From: Hypholoma sublateritium FD-334 SS-4
Taxonomy: Eukaryota > Basidiomycota > Agaricomycetes > Agaricales > Strophariaceae
NCBI GenBank assembly: GCA_000827495.1
Contig: KN817530.1
Location: 601,631-665,630, forward strand
Direction of reading: 5' to 3'
DNA: 64,000 nucleotides
Numbering within the stretch: position 1 is the first letter of the stretch; every line of letters begins with the position of its first letter. The notes beneath the pieces were generated by a model that did not search any database, was not told the origin of the DNA, and saw only the letters and a program-made list of their open reading frames with translations. This document shows positions 34,385 to 46,540 of the stretch, piece after piece. The translations under genes were made by a program, and so were the position numbers.

Positions 34385-35755
34385 ATGGCTGTCCTATCAT
34401 CGCCGCTCGTGCTGTTGCAATCGGTTCCTCCAGTGACGCGTGCATTTACGGGCCTCACCATCGTTTCCTCGGCGCTGTATGCCTACCTATGTTGGAAGGG
34501 ATGGGAGACAGAGGTAGCGCATTACATGACAATAGTTCCGGGGTCTGCTTTCTATGCCCCTTGGACGCTTCTTACCTCGGCATTTGTCGAACCAAACATA
34601 TTCGAGGTAAGTGTTACTGGCATGTCCCCTGCTGTCAAACTCTTGTTCACCCAAACATTCGCAGTTTATCGCCTCAATAATCTTTGTTCCCCCGTCTCTC
34701 AAATACCTGGAACGTCTATGGGGAAGCGTTGAAACTCTCAAATTCATTGTAGTCTCCATCGTTGCCTCCAACATCATTGCTTTTGGGTTCAATTGGATAG
34801 AATTCATCGCGACACGAAATGCAGATTTGTTCCTGTAAGAACTCCACTGCACACAAATATGCATCACAGCACTAATCCAGCTCTTGCTCAGATACGGAAT
34901 GCGGTATCACGGCCAAATGGCTTTACAGATTGCTATCCTCGTGGCCTTCACTCAGCTCATTCCCGAGCATCAGGTGCAATTTTTGGGCGTTATAAAAGCT
35001 CGTGTCAAGGTCCGCTATTCCTCCAGTATTTGGCAGACCAACACTAATACCTCGTCAGAGCCTTCCCATGGCGTACTTGACCTTATCCACCGTGCTTTGC
35101 TTCATCGGTCTGCAATGTCCATGGATCATCATTCAATTTGGGTGGTTCGTCGGTTGGATATACCTCCGCTTCTACAAGAAGAACCCCAACGAGTCCGTTG
35201 GTGGAGTCGATAGCTATGGTGACAGAAGCGAGACTTTCTCCCTTATTTCATGGTTCCCACCTTTCATGCAGTAAGTATCGATGTACCAAATCATCGTCCG
35301 ATTACGCTGAATTGGCTTCCTAGTTATCCTCTTACTCTCCTCGGAAACTTCGTCTATTCTCTCGCGACACGTTTCCATCTCATCCCGATAGCAGGCCCAG
35401 ATGTCGAGGTTGGCGCTTATAGCCAAGTTCCAGGCACTGCAAGGGCAGAGGCCGAGAGGCGAAGGTACATTTATTTCATTCCCTAGTTATTTCATGTCTG
35501 ACCATCCTTAATTTCTGTAGGGCTATGGCACTGAAAGCTTTGGATCAAAGAGTTGCCAATAACTCTTCGCCTGTCGGTTCCAGTTCGACAAATTCTCCCC
35601 CAGCTCCGGTTCGGTCGCCTCCTACAACTAATTTGGCGCGCTCGGATAGTACTGGAGCTCCCCCAGCCGCCTTGTCTGCTGGTAGATCTCTTGATCGCAC
35701 TAAAAGCGGTAGCGAATCCGACGAGGCTGGAAAAGCGAAATCGGACATTCGATAA
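34385..35755 (+). CDS. TMEM115-like Golgi membrane protein (DUF1751, rhomboid-related)
   Basis: Polytopic membrane protein of about 360 residues. It has an N-terminal helix set (PPVTRAFTGLTIVSSALYAY), YAPWTLLTSAFVEPNIFEFI, PSLKYLERLWGSVETLKFIV, YHGQMALQIAILVAFTQLIP, YLTLSTVLCFIGLQCPWIII and GWIYLRFYKK. This is the rhomboid-like DUF1751 fold, which lacks protease residues. Animal TMEM115 acts in Golgi-to-ER retrograde transport. The C-terminal about 100 residues are cytosolic, Ser/Pro-rich (SSTNSPPAPVRSPPTTN) and end KAKSDIR. ATG 34385. Introns were placed at about 34605-34665, 34836-34892, 35011-35063, 35271-35322 and 35464-35520. Confidence 0.85.
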
Positions 35756-37707
35756 ACCCCTGGAAGTTAGTACATCATTTCACCGTTACGTGCTATGACC
35801 ACTATATCGTATATATGTACGCACTCTAAAATCCTCTTACGATAATTTCGATTTCTTTCTCTAATGATAAATATGTATACGTTATACCAACGCCGTACAA
35901 CGATTTCATGTCCCAGCAAGCAACAGCTGGAAGTTCTTACGTAATCAAGCTGAACGTCACCCCTGCGGCGATGTCCGAGCCTTCGTTGGCCCAACTCTCC
36001 TTGCCTGAGTCGGTTCCAACTTCCTACTATATATCGCCTGCGCGTTCAAAGCGTTCTTTTTCTCGCCACCGATATCAAGTGGGTCGCACACAGATGATTA
36101 AATTCCAGACTTTGGGAAGACTGCGAATACATTGCCTGGAATAAGCTTGGAATGTCAATGAAGAACATACACGCCGATGCTGGCGAGGTCAGCATAAGTA
36201 CTCAGCTCAGATAAATCGTGCACAAATGACGTGAACCAGGTTGGAAGTCCAGCAGCATCCCTGAGGTAAGTACGGCCAATATCTTTTGCCCTGGGTATGC
36301 TACAGGTAAATTCTGATTTATATACAGAGCAGATGCATGTTCAAAACAGCAGTTTCTGCTTATGGTTGGGTAGAGCCTCGACTAAATCTTAACCTGCAAA
36401 TCTAGCGAACGCTACCGAGATCTATGTTAGGCATTCATTTTATGCTCCAGAATATTTGACATCAAGAAAGGTCGTACAGAGCATGGAGAAGGCGTTCAAC
36501 CGCATCGCGCAAAAAGCCATCCCTGAATAATGTACTCCGATAGAACTGTCATAAATGAAGTCCGCACTCTTCCGCCAAATTCCAGCTCCTACGATTCTAT
36601 AAGCCTTGTGCTGATCTGGATTCTTCGTTGACTCACTTACCTCCTCTAGAATCAGCGGAGCGATTTCAAGAGCGGTTTAAATGCTCTCGCATTCATTGGC
36701 GGAACTCTTACTCTCACCTGTCAACTCTGAATGTAGTTATACCAACACATCCTTCTGGATAACGTCTTCGGGTTGGTATGTTGCTGGTCGGCAACGTTAA
36801 AGCGGATAGCTGAATGAACATTGTTTCTTCAGCAGGGTGTATACAATTCAGTTGGATAGGCCACTTATAATTCCGAGATTTTCTGATCTCAGATTGTGAG
36901 CTTTTGACAGTACTCGAGAAGTTAACGGGCAAAGCTATCCCAGCATGCGGCCTTGCTATTCCATCCGACGATCGCATAACGTTTGAGCCATAATTTTTCA
37001 GTACAATCCCAAACAACATCGACGCAACATTGACGAATATCCGGATACTTAAGTCAAACTTAAGTACATACTTCGTAGTAGTGCTTTTCAACGGTTTAGA
37101 TCGGCCTATGCTACCATAGCTACAATTGGCCAAATCAAACAAATTTACAGCGAGTCGCCGCACATTTTGACAACTGCGCACAATCAGTGCGCAGTTATAC
37201 ACACAAACTATGTACTTATCGGACGATGAAATATTCATTTCTATGTAAGTACTTGGAAGTATGTATGCGTGACGAAGTAGTGATACCCAATGCCTTGAGC
37301 TCTTTTTGGGGGGCCTGACATGGGGCCTGACATCAACTGACCATCAAGTGCTCACACAGGACGGTATGTACTACCCCACTCTCCGAGACTGGCGGGTGCA
37401 ATTTGACGACTTCGCCAATCTAGATTTTTGACATGGCAATTGTCTGCAATTGTTGATTGCATGGCAACTTGGCCCCTTGACTCAAGGATTCCGGTTATAC
37501 CTTGTCATACCTGGGAAAAAGAGACCGAACCACTCAGAATGATGATCATATGCCCCAAGCCGACAGGGCTCAGGAGTGCATCCACTCATTTCACTTGTGC
37601 CTCCCACCACCACAACGGGGTGCTAGCACACCTTTAAAACGTTGGGAGGGCTACTAGCTACTGCTAGTTCCAATGAACTGCGAGTGACTGAAGGAGGCCT
37701 GTTGTAA
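35756..37707. other. Gene-poor 2-kb stretch
   Basis: The longest frame is 174 codons on the minus strand (36714-37238), AT-rich, starting at a true ATG (MNISSSDKYIVCVYN), with no recognisable domain and no obvious introns. Its composition differs from neighbouring genes. A short direct duplication (ggcctgacat, twice) occurs at 37315-37332. Nothing else is supported; it may be degraded transposon or UTR sequence. Confidence 0.4.
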
Positions 37708-39309
37708 ATGGTGGTTTTATACGGTGCGCGACATCACATTGTGATCGATTCTATATCCACCTGCTTACCGACTCCTTATCCCGAGTTTTAGGCTTGTCTC
37801 TAAGCCACCAATGGCCTCAGCCCGACCTTTCCCCCTTCCGAAGTGCATATCTAGGCCTTCATATATCTGGAGGCTTTGTGGGCCTGCCAATCCTAATCCT
37901 CACCTTGCTTCTTTGCGATGAAATCCCTCGCCAGCCGGACCTTATTAATTTTTGCATCTCTTGGGTTATTTTTTCCATCTCATACACTCTTCTGTAAGTT
38001 GAATTTGTCACATCACATTTCGCGCACTATCTTACGCCTCGTTTGGTGGCAAAGCCTCTTGAGCGGCAAAACTGCTAACCCTCCGCATGTGTTGTGCTTC
38101 ATGCAGGCAGCCATGCTGCAGGCCGTCACTCCGATGTGCGTACAAACGCGACTGATCACTAGAGGAATAAGCATCTGATGGAGCAATAACAGGGCAGCTA
38201 CTGCTACCTTTTTGCTCGTTTTCAAGGTATGTACTTTTTTTTTTACGGAAGTACGTGAGATTCCCATGCGAACCTTCAACAGATTTGGCGTACCTTCCGG
38301 GACCCATACGGGCACAACGCGGCGACCTCTGCGCAAATCATCGTAAGGGCGATCTGCGTCGTTCTGGAACTACATTTTTTGACTACTTTCTAGACTCTTT
38401 CCTTGCCTTACATCGTATTTGTCGTCCTTCTGCTTGCATCTATTGCGGTGAGATTGATTTCAAGAATATTCAACGCTAGCTACTGAACACCTTAGTAGGT
38501 CCAGTTGCGCGTTCCCAGTTCCCTTAACTTCAATAATAAAGTCTATTGTACCACCACTGGTACTTCGCTGTAAGCATCACATATGACCCCATGTTGTTTG
38601 CCGCTAATATGTGATTGGTATAGCAGACGATACACCATCCCGACGTTTTCAATTATTTCCGCCATTCTTATTGTTGGTTTCGAAAGTTGGTCGTTGGGCT
38701 CTATTATCTGTTTCGAAATCTCATTTTATTTGCAGTCGCCATATCCATAAGCTATTATCGATCTCGACAACGTATTATCACAAGTTTCCCTCTAGCTCAT
38801 CGCCACACATCTCTGGGTCTCATAGTCAGGCTTGGCATCTTTAATGTGTACCTTTTTGTAACGCTAGGGTATGTATCCCAATATTCTCTGTTGCAGTTGC
38901 TCTAATCAATCCTTGACTTTAGAGCGAGTATAACTTTTCTTTCTGGTCATGCTCACCCATGGGCATATTTGATACAGGCAGCACGTAAGTCCCCACCAGA
39001 AATATATTCCACGTTGTTGTAACGCCACCCAAGTACCCTTAACAGCATTTGTACTATTCGCATCGCAAAAAGTCAGCTACCTTCCAGTTTCTTTTCTAAG
39101 TGTCTTGTTGATATAAATAATTGCAGAATATCGTTTTGGCCTGGTGTTTCTGCAAGAGAAGAAGCAAAGCGGCAGTCGATCCTGGGTGCAATCTTCAAGC
39201 ACTACAGCATACACGGAGGCCATCAGAAGGAACTGACTATACCCCTATCCACGGCCGCGACGTAGCCATGAGCCCACGTAGTGTTGCAAAATCTAACGTA
39301 TTTAAATAA
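37708..39309 (+). CDS. Orphan seven-transmembrane protein of agaricomycete type
   Basis: Multi-exon gene for a polytopic protein. Helices visible after splicing: YLGLHISGGFVGLPILILTL, INFCISWVIFSISYTLLLLS, PPHVLCFMQAAMLQAVTPM, ATATFLLVFKIWRTFRDPYG, TLSLPYIVFVVLLLASIAVR, RYTIPTFSIISAILIVGFES?, RLGIFNVYLFVTLG and HAHPWAYLIQAA. The C-terminal tail NIVLAWCFCKRRSKAAVDPG is basic, hence cytosolic. It resembles a group of receptor-like mushroom proteins with no assigned ligand. It lacks the look of a Ste3 pheromone receptor. The first exon is unresolved: no in-frame ATG precedes the first helix, and ATG 37708 is offered only because an intron ending at 37820 would join it in frame. Length is about 350 residues. 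Confidence 0.55.
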
Positions 39310-39451
39310 TGAGCCCTTTGAGTGGAGGATGCCTTCAACTTTTCAGCCAGTACTTTGTTTCGGAATGAAGCGTGAATAGCGTGCTTGCGACAGCCAGTTT
39401 GGATGAAGGATGTTATTCGAAATGGGTAATAGATACAGATTACAAGCAGGC

Positions 39452-39878
39452 CTATGCACCTCCGCTGTCGATTGCTGTAAGTAATAGTTGGAAGAAATAA
39501 TAGTACCAAGACGTACACAAGAATGTTATTTCTGATGCCAGGAATAGTCAGTAAAGGGAACAGGAGCAGAACTGTTGGCAACGTACATTGGAATATGGAT
39601 GAGCTTGACGAAGTACCCAATGAAACCCATGACGGCGAAGCCGACTGCTACAGCCTTGCAGATTTGTGAGAATTCTAACGCGATATTGAGCTTATGTGTC
39701 ATCCACTATCGCTCTAGGCGACTGACCCTTCTGTGAAGGTTTTGTGCAACGTGTAAGGAACTAGGGAAAACTGTGAGCACTTGGCGAGGTATATTGTACT
39801 GTACGAGTTGCGCACCTGATTTCCTTCGCGGATGAATTGCTGGGGGACTTCGATGAACTCTCTGATTTTGTCGGACAT
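39452..39878 (-). CDS. SSS1: Sec61 gamma subunit of the ER translocon
   Basis: Single-helix subunit of the Sec61 protein-conducting channel in the ER membrane. Spliced protein: [70 protein letters not shown]. This is the whole canonical protein (about 69 residues). Four introns are squeezed into 427 bp, each with GT...AG ends and exact phase. The last coding exon holds only 13 nt (end of V, then G-G-A-stop). ATG 39878; divergent with the PPR gene, 209 bp between starts. Confidence 0.95.
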
Positions 39879-40087
39879 GGTGAAGGTATGAAGAAAGGTG
39901 ATGGAGACACGACAAATGTGCTGGCGATTCCTACTATAGACTTTCCCACGGACCCGAACACGTCGCTGGGTGTTTTTAGTGAGATCTCACCTTCGCGTCT
40001 GGCATCTGCAGCCGCCCCGACGACATTAAGTGCGTCCTTGTCTGTCTCTTGTCTACAATACGTTCTGAATTTTGCAGCATTTCACGC

Positions 40088-42181
40088 ATGAATGTCGTAG
40101 CTCGGGCTATACGACAGTCTGCAGGCGTTCGTCGCGTTGTTTGGCCTGCAACTCGTCATGCCGGCTCCTCCCAGACCTTCCGTCGCGCATACGCCGCCCA
40201 AACATCATGTTCAAGAAGTATAGACAACCTCATAGAAAGCCTCAGATCTTCAGGAGATATCTCCTCCATACGCCACGCTTATTCTGCGTTGGCTTCAGAA
40301 CTCAAAAACTCCAATGTTCAGCCTCCAGCTTCATTTGACGACAACGGCTCGATGGTGTCCGTTTTGCAATCATTGGCAGCTTCCGGACAACCTGAGGACA
40401 CGCGCATCATCCACAAAATTCTGACCGACCTCTCTCCGATACTTGGCATTGTACCTTCGAACAGCCTCTACACGCTCATCCTCCAGGCTTTTGTCGATAA
40501 TGACCATGAAGAACAAGCACATAGTTTCCTGCTCGACATCCCTCGACTTCCTCATAGCATCTCACCTGACATCGAACAGTTCCACCTTGTTCTCGAATCA
40601 TGCACCCGTCTGCCCACATTTACACGTCTCATCGGTGCCATAAAATCGTTGAACCTTACGCCCACCAGTCAAACCTTTGTGATTATCTTCCACACTCGCT
40701 CGAGGATAGCTTCCCAAGACAAACTTGTTCCTAATATCAAGGATGTTACAGCTTTGATTTCAAGTTGCATCCGACTAGGATTGACCTATGACCCAGTCGT
40801 CGTCGACATACTCTATGACATATACGCGGCCAAAGGTCGATTTGCCCAAGCTTCAGCAATTTTAGAGATATACCAATCCATGCTGAACAGTAATTCTGCA
40901 GAAGATTCCGCGAAGGCAAACGGCAATGGTCAGACACCGGCTCCGGGCATGCGTTCTACTGCGTCCACGTACGCCGATGCCCTGACCAAAGCTCTTGTAA
41001 AAGGGAATTCCGAGGAGGCAGTTCTTATATACACAGAAGCCTTGCAGGCGGGAGTCACGCCGCTGGATAGCATCATCGGCCCTTTCCTCAAGGCTGTCTC
41101 CCGAGACCCATCAGCGGAAGAACATCTGGACAAAGCCGTTGATATAACGCGCGTATTAGCTGACGCTGTAGTGCCCATACCGACCAACTCTGCCTCCGGG
41201 CGCTTTCGCGACCGACCATACGGCCCAGGTCTCTCGATTTACCACGGCCTAATCCGCGCGCTTTGCGAAGTGCCAAATGTCGAAAAGTACTCTATGGTTA
41301 TCAAGGACCTCCTCGACGAGATGAAGACACGCGGCCTGCCCGACACCACCAGCGTGTGTGCATCTGCGCGGATCATTCTCGCCATGCGCGAGGTGGGCGG
41401 CTTCAAGCAGGCCATCGATGTTTACCGTGAGAACCGCGGGCTGCTCAACGAGTACGGCTACGGCACGGTGCTCAAGGAGTACTGCCGCATCTCGTTCGCG
41501 GGCGACCTCCAGCTGCCACTCGTCACTGAGTACTTCAGCATCGTGCAGGACATGCGCCTTCGCAATGTGCCGATTTCGAGCGTGATCTACCACACATTCT
41601 TGCTCGCCGTCGGTATGAAGGCGACAGAAATCCAGGGAGCGCAGGCTGACTATGAAATGGTTACGCGCCTGATCGACTCTACGCGGCGTGTGCATGATTT
41701 CCTTACTCTGGACGCATCCATTGCTCCAGATGCAATACTCTGGAACCAGCTCATGAATACCTACCAGCGTCTGGGGTGCTTCGCCGAAGCATGCAGGCTA
41801 TGGGATGTCATGTATCTCACCGGAAGGTACAATCAGATCAGCGTTAACATCATGCTGGACGCCTGTAGTTTTGCGCGCAATCTGCGATTTGCTAGAACCA
41901 TCCTCGCAAAGCTTGAAAGGGCTCGGTTCAAAATCGACCTCCGAAATTGGAATACTTGGGTAGAATGCCTCTGTCGTGCCAACAAGTTTGATGAGGCCCT
42001 CGACGTCGTTTTCGTCAAGATTAGGCAAATTGGGTTGGAACCTGATCTGCAATGCGTTCGCGTTCTGCTCAAGTTCGCGAAGAGGTTGCCGAAGGAGCAA
42101 GGAGACGCGGTTTGTTTACAGGTAGAAAAGGAATTACCTCATATATGGAAGCGCCTTCCAAAAGAATTACGAAATCGATGA
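40088..42181 (+). CDS. Mitochondrial pentatricopeptide-repeat protein
   Basis: Intronless 697-residue protein. The N-terminus MNVVARAIRQSAGVRRVVWP is basic and a clear mitochondrial transit sequence. Helical-pair repeats follow, e.g. NSLYTLILQAFVDNDHEEQA, AYADALTKALVKGNSEEAVL-like, ASARIILAMREVGGFKQAID, ILWNQLMNTYQRLGCFAEAC, SVNIMLDACSFARNLRFART, NWNTWVECLCRANKFDEALD. These fit 35-residue PPR units, so it most likely binds a mitochondrial RNA and acts in RNA processing, stability or translation. The RNA target cannot be read from the sequence. The open frame extends 13 codons upstream to a TTG but ATG 40088 is the first ATG. The absence of introns is unusual for this window. Confidence 0.85.
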   Translation: MNVVARAIRQSAGVRRVVWPATRHAGSSQTFRRAYAAQTSCSRSIDNLIESLRSSGDISSIRHAYSALASELKNSNVQPPASFDDNGSMVSVLQSLAASGQPEDTRIIHKILTDLSPILGIVPSNSLYTLILQAFVDNDHEEQAHSFLLDIPRLPHSISPDIEQFHLVLESCTRLPTFTRLIGAIKSLNLTPTSQTFVIIFHTRSRIASQDKLVPNIKDVTALISSCIRLGLTYDPVVVDILYDIYAAKGRFAQASAILEIYQSMLNSNSAEDSAKANGNGQTPAPGMRSTASTYADALTKALVKGNSEEAVLIYTEALQAGVTPLDSIIGPFLKAVSRDPSAEEHLDKAVDITRVLADAVVPIPTNSASGRFRDRPYGPGLSIYHGLIRALCEVPNVEKYSMVIKDLLDEMKTRGLPDTTSVCASARIILAMREVGGFKQAIDVYRENRGLLNEYGYGTVLKEYCRISFAGDLQLPLVTEYFSIVQDMRLRNVPISSVIYHTFLLAVGMKATEIQGAQADYEMVTRLIDSTRRVHDFLTLDASIAPDAILWNQLMNTYQRLGCFAEACRLWDVMYLTGRYNQISVNIMLDACSFARNLRFARTILAKLERARFKIDLRNWNTWVECLCRANKFDEALDVVFVKIRQIGLEPDLQCVRVLLKFAKRLPKEQGDAVCLQVEKELPHIWKRLPKELRNR

Positions 42182-42378
42182 TAATCTATATTGCAGAACA
42201 TAAGATGAAAGATAGCGTATGATACAATGTGTTTATGAATAAGGTGCGTGGTTGAGCAACGCAAAGAGCAGGCCGGGCGGAGCCGTCTAGGGGAGTAGAA
42301 AGCCCGTGCAAGAGGAGGGGAAAATCTATAATAACATGAATCTCTAAGCTTCAAGTCGAGTCGACATCTAATCTTCAA

Positions 42379-45300
42379 TTATGTGCCATTTGCCATTTCT
42401 TCAACGGTCGGGCAGTCGCACTAATGGACGGAAATGGTCAGGAATTATCAATACAATATAACTTAATTTAAAATACGCACAATTAGGTTAAGGTCTCCGT
42501 AAGCTGTAAAAAAAAATTAATATGCGGAATACCGATAAAACAGCTGTCAGCGCACCATCGTCAATTCGTGATACAGTGGGCCAGAACTTGGTTTCTCGCA
42601 GCCAGGGAAGGGGATATGCGGCTTGCTCGCGGGTATAAGGCCTATGCACCAGAGATCAGCTCTCTCATACGATCACTTGACCAGTACGCGACATACCGAT
42701 TCCATTCGGATGATGCGATAATGGACATGGGGTGTGGGGCATTCTTCAAAAGGTTGTTCTCCTTTGGTTGCTTGCCGGTAATAATATCCTCGGCTTCTTG
42801 ACGAATTGTAATCATGGCATCACAAAACCTGTGAGAACACCAAGCTATGAATCACGGCTATGAACAAGATAAGAAAGCCCAAACCTGTCAAGTTCTTCGA
42901 CTGTTTCTGATTCGGTAGGTTCAATAAGCATGCAGGTTTGAATGGGCCAAGAACATGTTGGCGGGTGGAAACCAAAGTCCTAAAATGTGCACGTTGGAAT
43001 AAGCACTGTTGCATGGAGTTGGGAGCGCATACCTGGAGACGCTTAGCGAAGTCTGTCACTTTCAAACCCGCAGCTTTGTCGAACTCCGCCAAATCGATGA
43101 GGAGCTCGTGCGCAACGCGTCCGTTTTCATTTTTGTAGCGCAAGTTGTAATGGCCCTGGAGACGACTGGCCATGTAGTTCGCGTTGAGAAGCGCAATCTT
43201 GGAGGACTCGGCCAGACCATTGCCGCCCAGCATCTTGATGTATGCCCATGAAATGAGATTGATGGAAGCGCTTCCGAACGGTGCTGCGGAAACAGCATTG
43301 ATTGCTTGCGCGCCTTGCACAGGTATGGATGGGTGAGTGGGAAGGAAGGGAGCGAGATGTTCCGCGACGCAGATGGGCCTGAGTTGTGAAGCATGTGCTG
43401 TTAATGAAACGTGCTGAGTTAGGTGGGGAGGAACTTACCCGACACCGGGACCGCCTCCTCCATGGGGACTGGTAGGCTGATAAGCAGTTGGTGACTAAAA
43501 AAGCTTCAAACAGACTTACATAGCGAAGGTCTTGTGCAAGTTCATGTGGCAAACGTCGCCACCACAAGTCGCGGGGTTCGTAAGTCCGATTTGCGCATTC
43601 AGGTTTGCACCTGCCAGTATTAGTTTGCCGTAACATTGCTATGGAAATGACGCATACCATCCAGATAAACCTGGCCTCCATTGTCGTGGATGATTTGGCA
43701 GGCCTTACGAAAAAAAATTAGCATCACGTTATTAGAAAGGATATACGCGCAAGAGAGCTTACATCTTGGACACCGGATTCAAAGACACCAAACGTGGATG
43801 GATATGTGATCTATCAAAAAGTGTCAAATGCACGCACGCGAGCACTAGTTTGCAAAGAAGTGTACCATGAATGCAGCCAAATTATCCTTGTGTTTCTCAG
43901 CCTTGGAACGAAGGTCTTCAAGGTCCAAATTTCCGTCATTATGGACTTTGACGGCAACGACTTTCAGGCCAGCCATGGCAGCAGACTAATCCAAATGTAA
44001 GTATCAAATGTAATGCCTGGTGCCATATGCCGACTCACAGCTGGGTTAGTGCCATGGGCACTTAAAGGGATCAAGCATATGTCACGATGACCTTGGCCGC
44101 GAGACTCGTGATATGCACGAATAACGCAGAGGCCCGCGTACTCGCCAGCGGCTCCTGAGTTGGGCTGGAGAGATGCGGAGTGGAATCCTGTAATTTTGCA
44201 AAGATCGTCTTCCAGTTCCTGTATGGATATTATTGAGAAAGTACAAAAGCAAAGATCTCTTAATATTAACCTTGATAACCGTATGGTAACCCTTTACTTG
44301 GTCATATGGCGCGAACGGATGAACAGCGCTAAATTCGGGCCAGGTAAGAGGGATCATGCTGCTGGTGCTGTTGAGCTTCATCGTGCAACTTCCCAGAGGA
44401 ATCATACTGTGCACGAGACTCAGATCCTTCGACGCGAGGTGGTGGATATATCGAAGTATCTCAGTTTCGGAGTGGTGCTTGTTAAAGACAGGATGTGGCA
44501 GATACTTGGAAGTACGCTGCAGGGTCGGTGGGATGGATGCAGCTGATGGTTCCGCAAGACTGGCAAGAGATACAGGTTGGGCTGACGCAGCAGAAGCAAA
44601 TACATTCAACAAGGCAACCAAGTCGTCAGGCGACACGCTCTCGTCCAGACTCACACCGACATGTTTCTCATCGATGTGGCGGAGGTTGATTCCTGCAGCC
44701 GCAGATTTTGCATGTAAAGCGTCGGATGTTCCAATAGTAGAGACGTCCAGACTGACAGTGTCAAAGAAGGTGTTGTTGATTGCTTTATAACCCATAGATT
44801 CGACAGCGGTTTTGAAGACCTGCGTGAATTTGTGGACCTTGGTGGCAATGCGCTGAAGACCGTCTGCGCCGTGATACACAGCGTACATAGCAGCCATGTT
44901 AGCAAGTAATGCTTGACTGGTGCAAATATTGCTTGTCGCCTTTTCGCGGCGAATATGCTGCTCGCGAGCTGCAAAACAAGATCAGAACTGAATGATTAAT
45001 GAACCGGAATTTATTACTGACTTTGCAAGGACAATCTATACGCAGGGTTTCCTTGAGCGTCGCGACTGCGCCCAATAAGCCTTCCGGGCATTTTGCGCTT
45101 GAGCTTGTCCGTGACCGCGAAGAATCCAGCATGAGGACCGCCATAGCCTGCAGGGACACCGAATCGTGCCGAATTTCCTACCACGATGTCGGCACCCCAT
45201 TCACCAGGAGGCAGGATTTTGGTTAACGCGAGTAAATCCGTCCCACACACGACCAACCCGCCCAATGAATGTGTAGTTTCCGCGAGGGCATGAAAGTCCT

Positions 45301-46185
45301 TGACGTTGCCGTCGACGTCCGGGTATTGAACGAGAACACCACACACATCGGAGCGGACAGTCTTATCTTCTAACAGAGCGACAGCATCTCCGACGACAAC
45401 ATTGATCCCGAACCCTTTAGCACGTGTACGAAGAACCGCTATCGTTTGGGGCAGAACACCAGAGTCCACAACGAAAGCCTTTTTGTTGCGTGCCGAAACG
45501 AAAGCCATAACCATTCCTTCAGCGGCGGCGGTCGCTTCGTCCAAAAGTGACGCATTTGCAATGTCCATCGACGTCAATGACATAACCATGGTCTGATAAT
45601 TGACGAGCGACTCCAATCGTCCTAAATTTAGATGAGCAAGGAAAGTAACAGGAGCTTCGGCGGGTATTTACCCTGTGCAATTTCTGGCTGGTAGGGGGTA
45701 TAAGGAGTATACCAGGCAGGATTTTCCATGATCTAGGTTTTTTTTTAGCGCTGACGCAGGTAAGTGGGCTCAGGTGTACATACATTACGCAGAATCACCG
45801 GGGGAACCACTGCGCAATGGTAGCCCATGCCTATGTAGCTCTTGAAAGGCTTATTCTGACCAGCGAGCTCTTTGGCGCGTCCATGCAGCTGCGATTCGCT
45901 ATAAGAAGGGATAGAGGTGTTGTCAACGGAGTTTGTGGCTATTCTGATCTTGGGAGGGACGGTTGCAGCCACAAATTCGTCCATCGACTCGTATCCGATC
46001 TGAGAGAGCATTTTGGACGTTTCGGCGTCATCAGGGCCTATGTGACGCTCTGAGAAGGTGTCCAGCGGCGCGAAGAGCGATCGAGCCGCCTTGAGGCTAG
46101 CCAATCCACGCCGGGATGGGAGGGGCTTAGCGGCATAGAAAGAAACCAGACGGCCTAGCGCAGAAGGACAGCGCAGGATAGTCAT
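42379..46185 (-). CDS. GCV2: Glycine dehydrogenase (P-protein of glycine cleavage system)
   Basis: PLP enzyme of the mitochondrial matrix that decarboxylates glycine and passes the aminomethyl group to the H-protein. The transit peptide is [20 protein letters not shown]. Domains in order: N-terminal half with [60 protein letters not shown], then a second half with [20 protein letters not shown] and the PLP-lysine block [16 protein letters not shown]. The C-terminus is [49 protein letters not shown]. About fourteen introns. Overall length is about 1000 residues, as usual. ATG 46185. Confidence 0.95.
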
Positions 46186-46540
46186 GGCTAGAAGGCAAGG
46201 TAGAGGCCAGGGAGAGGTAGGGAAGAGGGCGTTTTCAATTTCAGTAGCGAAGGGTCAGAAAAATCACCGAGCCATTCACCGAGTAATGTCTGCGAAAACA
46301 TAATTGGCCGATAACGTACGACTTGAGTAGGCGACATCTCTGTGCTCCAACCACGCTAGTATAACTTGAGGCAGACGGACTGCAAGCCATTTTCTGGTGT
46401 TTTTCTGGTGAAATCATAATTTTACAGAGCTGTACAAGGCCAACAACTAGGCGCCAGACCAATTTAGAAACCCGAGCAGACAAAAACTTTTTCTGCTGGC
46501 TCGGAGCAACGGCCTCCCGCGTTTGCCTCCGGTGTTCTAT
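46186..46540. other. Intergenic, GCV2 promoter side
   Basis: 355 bp between GCV2 and the stop of the ARMH3-like gene upstream on the same strand. No gene seen. Confidence 0.6.

Noticed and set aside
37708..39309. Ste3-type pheromone receptor (B mating-type locus)
   Set aside because: The helices do not show the Ste3 family pattern, and no small CaaX pheromone precursor is visible nearby.
41249..41695. 148-codon minus-strand frame inside the PPR gene
   Set aside because: Shadow of the intronless PPR coding sequence; the GC-rich third positions open the opposite frame.
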